A stretch of DNA of 64,000 bases, taken from contig CP141127.1 of the NCBI GenBank assembly GCA_035236585.1, positions 47,754,001 through 47,818,000 of the forward strand, written 5' to 3'. Within the stretch, counting starts at the first letter, position 1. Each line of letters starts with the position of its first letter. Below, one piece after another: positions 61,743-64,000 of the stretch. Under the pieces are notes generated by a model. The model saw only the letters and a list, made by a program, of their open reading frames with translations, was not told the origin of the DNA and did no database searches. The stretch is from Warburgia ugandensis (taxonomy: Eukaryota; Streptophyta; Magnoliopsida; Canellales; Canellaceae). The position numbers and the translations under genes are program-made.

Positions 61743-64000
61743 TGTTGTTTTTTTAAATAAAACTCACAAGCATAGAAATTGTTTGCAATATAGTACACCA
61801 GTGAGGTCGATCCCATAAGGAATTGAACTAATGAGATGTAAGTGGTCCCTACTTTAAACTATCTAACCTAACCAAAATTCAAATTATTTTTATCCTAAAT
61901 TAAGAATGGAAATTAACATATGAAATTAGAAATAAAAAAAGCAAAAAACATGGTAAATTGAAAGCCTTCCTAAAACACGCACTTTCTAAAATTAAAACTT
62001 TGCTAAATTAAAAACTTCTAAGTGTATGAATTTCCTAATTAAAAGCTTTCCCAAAGTGAAAATTTCCTAAAATGCAATTTATCAACTTTTCTAAGATAAC
62101 TTTCCTAAGCACAAAATTAACAAATCATTTAAGGAAAACATGCTTTAACAAACTACTTTCCTAATCATGCAAAACTAAGAAAACTAAACAACCAAATCAG
62201 CTATTTTAGCATGTGTGATAATATTAGTTACTTTCCAAACTAACTAAGATGCAAATTAGTGGAATCCAACTACAACTAAACAATAGAAATAAAGGAAAAA
62301 TTACCAATAACAAACAATGAAAGAAAACAACACAAGCATCTTGCATGTAACCATGGATTGGTATGCATGATTCATTGGATAGAAGTGGCGTTAGTCAACT
62401 ACTTGGAAACCTAAGCATGCAATATTATTCTAACATTAGCTAAGCTATCTCACAATCTAGTTTAGCTCTTGAAAAATCAAACGACAATGAGCTATATGGT
62501 GCTGGAAATTAATATACACCATTCATGCAAAGAAATTCCAGAAGTAAGGTAATTGAAACATTCAATGTATAGAACATGTAAAACATGGAATTAATCACTT
62601 CTACTGCAATCAAACATTCAATAACAAAGATAATTGACTGCTAGACACAAACATGGATTGAAACTTCCAACTAACTTCATTGAATCAAATAAAAAGTTCA
62701 TCAACATAATGCTCCATACATGTAATCCAAATATGAAATTTAAATGCAATTACAATGATGTTCACTCAATCTTAGTGACTCATTAATTACAAGTGAATTT
62801 CTTCTTCAATTATTCCAACATTCACTCATGAAAAATTATTCTAGAAATCAAGGAAAAATCATATGAAACACTAAGGCAATAACCAATGGAACTTAAGCAA
62901 CCAAAGCTGGAAAATCAAGAGGGCTGAAAGAGAATAAAGATGCAATCAAAGGTAAAGAACAAAACTAGATTCAAGATGACTTCCCTTGGCTATCACTCCA
63001 AGGGAAAACCAGCCTTGAATCATAGTTTTATAAGCAACGAGAGATAAAGGAAAGCAATGCAAACAAGCATGAAATGAAGAAAATTCCTGCAAAGAGAAGA
63101 AGGAAGCTAACCAAGCTTCAAAGATGAATCAAAAACCCAAAAATCCTAACTTGAATACTTGAGCAATAAGCATACACCTTGGAAGGAAGTGGAAGTACCC
63201 AAAGACTCCAAAAAACAATAAGCAAAAGAGGTAAAAGTAGGTTGTAGAAAGAGGGCGTCCTCCTCCCTAATGGAGGAGCATCATTTTTTTAAGTGGGAAA
63301 AGTTATTTGGCTTAGATTTTTTCTGGAATTTTATGCTTTTAATCCTATTTTTTCTAGGATGCCTTAATGCTTAGGTGTGGTTGGGATTAAAGTGCATCAA
63401 TTTGACTAGCTAGGATGGGGGAAAGGGTAAGACATCAAATAGCAGGGTGTGGGGAAGGAGGTGGCTGCCTTAAGGAGGGGAGTAGGTGGGAAACGCCTCT
63501 ATTTTTTGGAAGGGGTGTCTCCCCCCTTCCAAAGTCATTGAAGCACCTTTAAGTTAGGAAAGTGGGTGGGGATTCGATGGAGGGTGTTAGGTGGAGTGTT
63601 TTGGTTGGTTGGGAAGTTTATGAAGAAGTGGAATGTGATAGAGTTTTTGAAAGATGAAACTCTATAATGGAAATTCGCAGTGCATCTTAATATAATTTTT
63701 CATAAATATTATCAAAATATCTCATGGATAACTCTCTTGAATCTCCTCTAATCATAGCCTTCCATTTGGCTTAGGTTGATGGCTTAGATGGCTAACTTTG
63801 AAAGCTCCATTGGCTAGGCTTCATGGCTGGCATTGGAAGCCTTCTTGGGTCCATCCCTTGGTTTGAGTGGCATGTATGGTTTGGCTTGAATTCCTTAGCT
63901 TGCCACCTTCTCTCATGTCTTATGTGCCTAAGGTGGCTTAAGTGGCTTCCATGCAAAGGAGGCGGGAATGCATGGCTTACTTCATTGGTCCACTTTTTCC
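61743..64000 (-). mobile_element. LTR F, minus strand, running off the window
   Basis: On minus, the end reads GGGATCGACCTCACTGGTG, a Cys/Thr-poor TTTCTATGC stretch and AAAAAACAACA, closing at 61743. This is the typical 3' end of this LTR group. Upstream (62000-62330) are repeated TTAGGAAAGT/TTTAGAAAGT words like those of LTR E. No primer site lies to its left, so it was joined to E's leader by rearrangement or is a solo LTR with its far end outside. From about 62400 to 64000 no gene was recognised and the LTR assignment weakens. Confidence 0.55.

Overview
This window is plant nuclear DNA made almost entirely of old, broken, nested retrotransposons. The evidence is AT-rich sequence, plant-type Ty3/gypsy LTR elements (an Athila-like lineage and a Tekay/Del-like chromovirus lineage), an Au-family SINE, a plant RTE-type LINE, and plant mobile domain (PMD) pseudogenes. 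No intact host gene, tRNA or rRNA was recognised. The species cannot be named from the sequence; a large, repeat-rich flowering-plant genome is the natural reading.

Layout, left to right. 1-6965: a minus-strand chromovirus-like element (D), with a 3.36 kb LTR (3607-6965), a Met-tRNA primer site and an apparently non-coding interior that carries an Au SINE and an 80-bp tandem array. 6966-11265: an old LTR fragment (E'), GATCA-type degenerate repeats, a (CT)n tract and a PMD pseudogene. 11266-13219: the 5' LTR of Athila-like element A, followed by a decayed primer site, leader and gag. A's gag is interrupted by Tekay-like element C (15724-25184, TSD ATCAG), which has a 4.87 kb 5' LTR but only about 15 bp of 3' LTR. 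A's protease, RT, RNase H and the start of its integrase follow (25190-28249). The integrase zinc finger is split by a second Athila-like element, B (28250-39676, TSD AAGGT), which has lost most of gag-pol and holds a truncated Tekay-like LTR. A's integrase resumes at 39677 and its 3' region ends at 42410.

42411-55905 is rearranged. About 6.5 kb of the preceding B/A sequence (35866-42410) reappears inverted at 49440-55905, and includes the same B-into-A insertion junction. The palindrome centre was also duplicated in tandem (41285-47531 and 47532-50110), and a 3.7 kb minus-strand solo LTR (G, TSD GTTAT) containing a 5'-truncated RTE LINE landed in one copy. 55906-64000: a short PMD/DUF7745-like remnant, a third Athila-related LTR, primer site and leader (E), and a minus-strand LTR fragment (F) running off the window.

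No genes here cooperate in a pathway. The parts are gag, protease, RT, RNase H and integrase remnants of separate mobile elements. The readable history is A, then B into A, then inverted duplication of the A/B junction, then duplication of its centre, then solo LTR G, with the LINE inside G. C and the Tekay-like LTR in B belong to another family. All identities quoted are counts or impressions by eye, and all domain calls come from motif recognition, not database searches.
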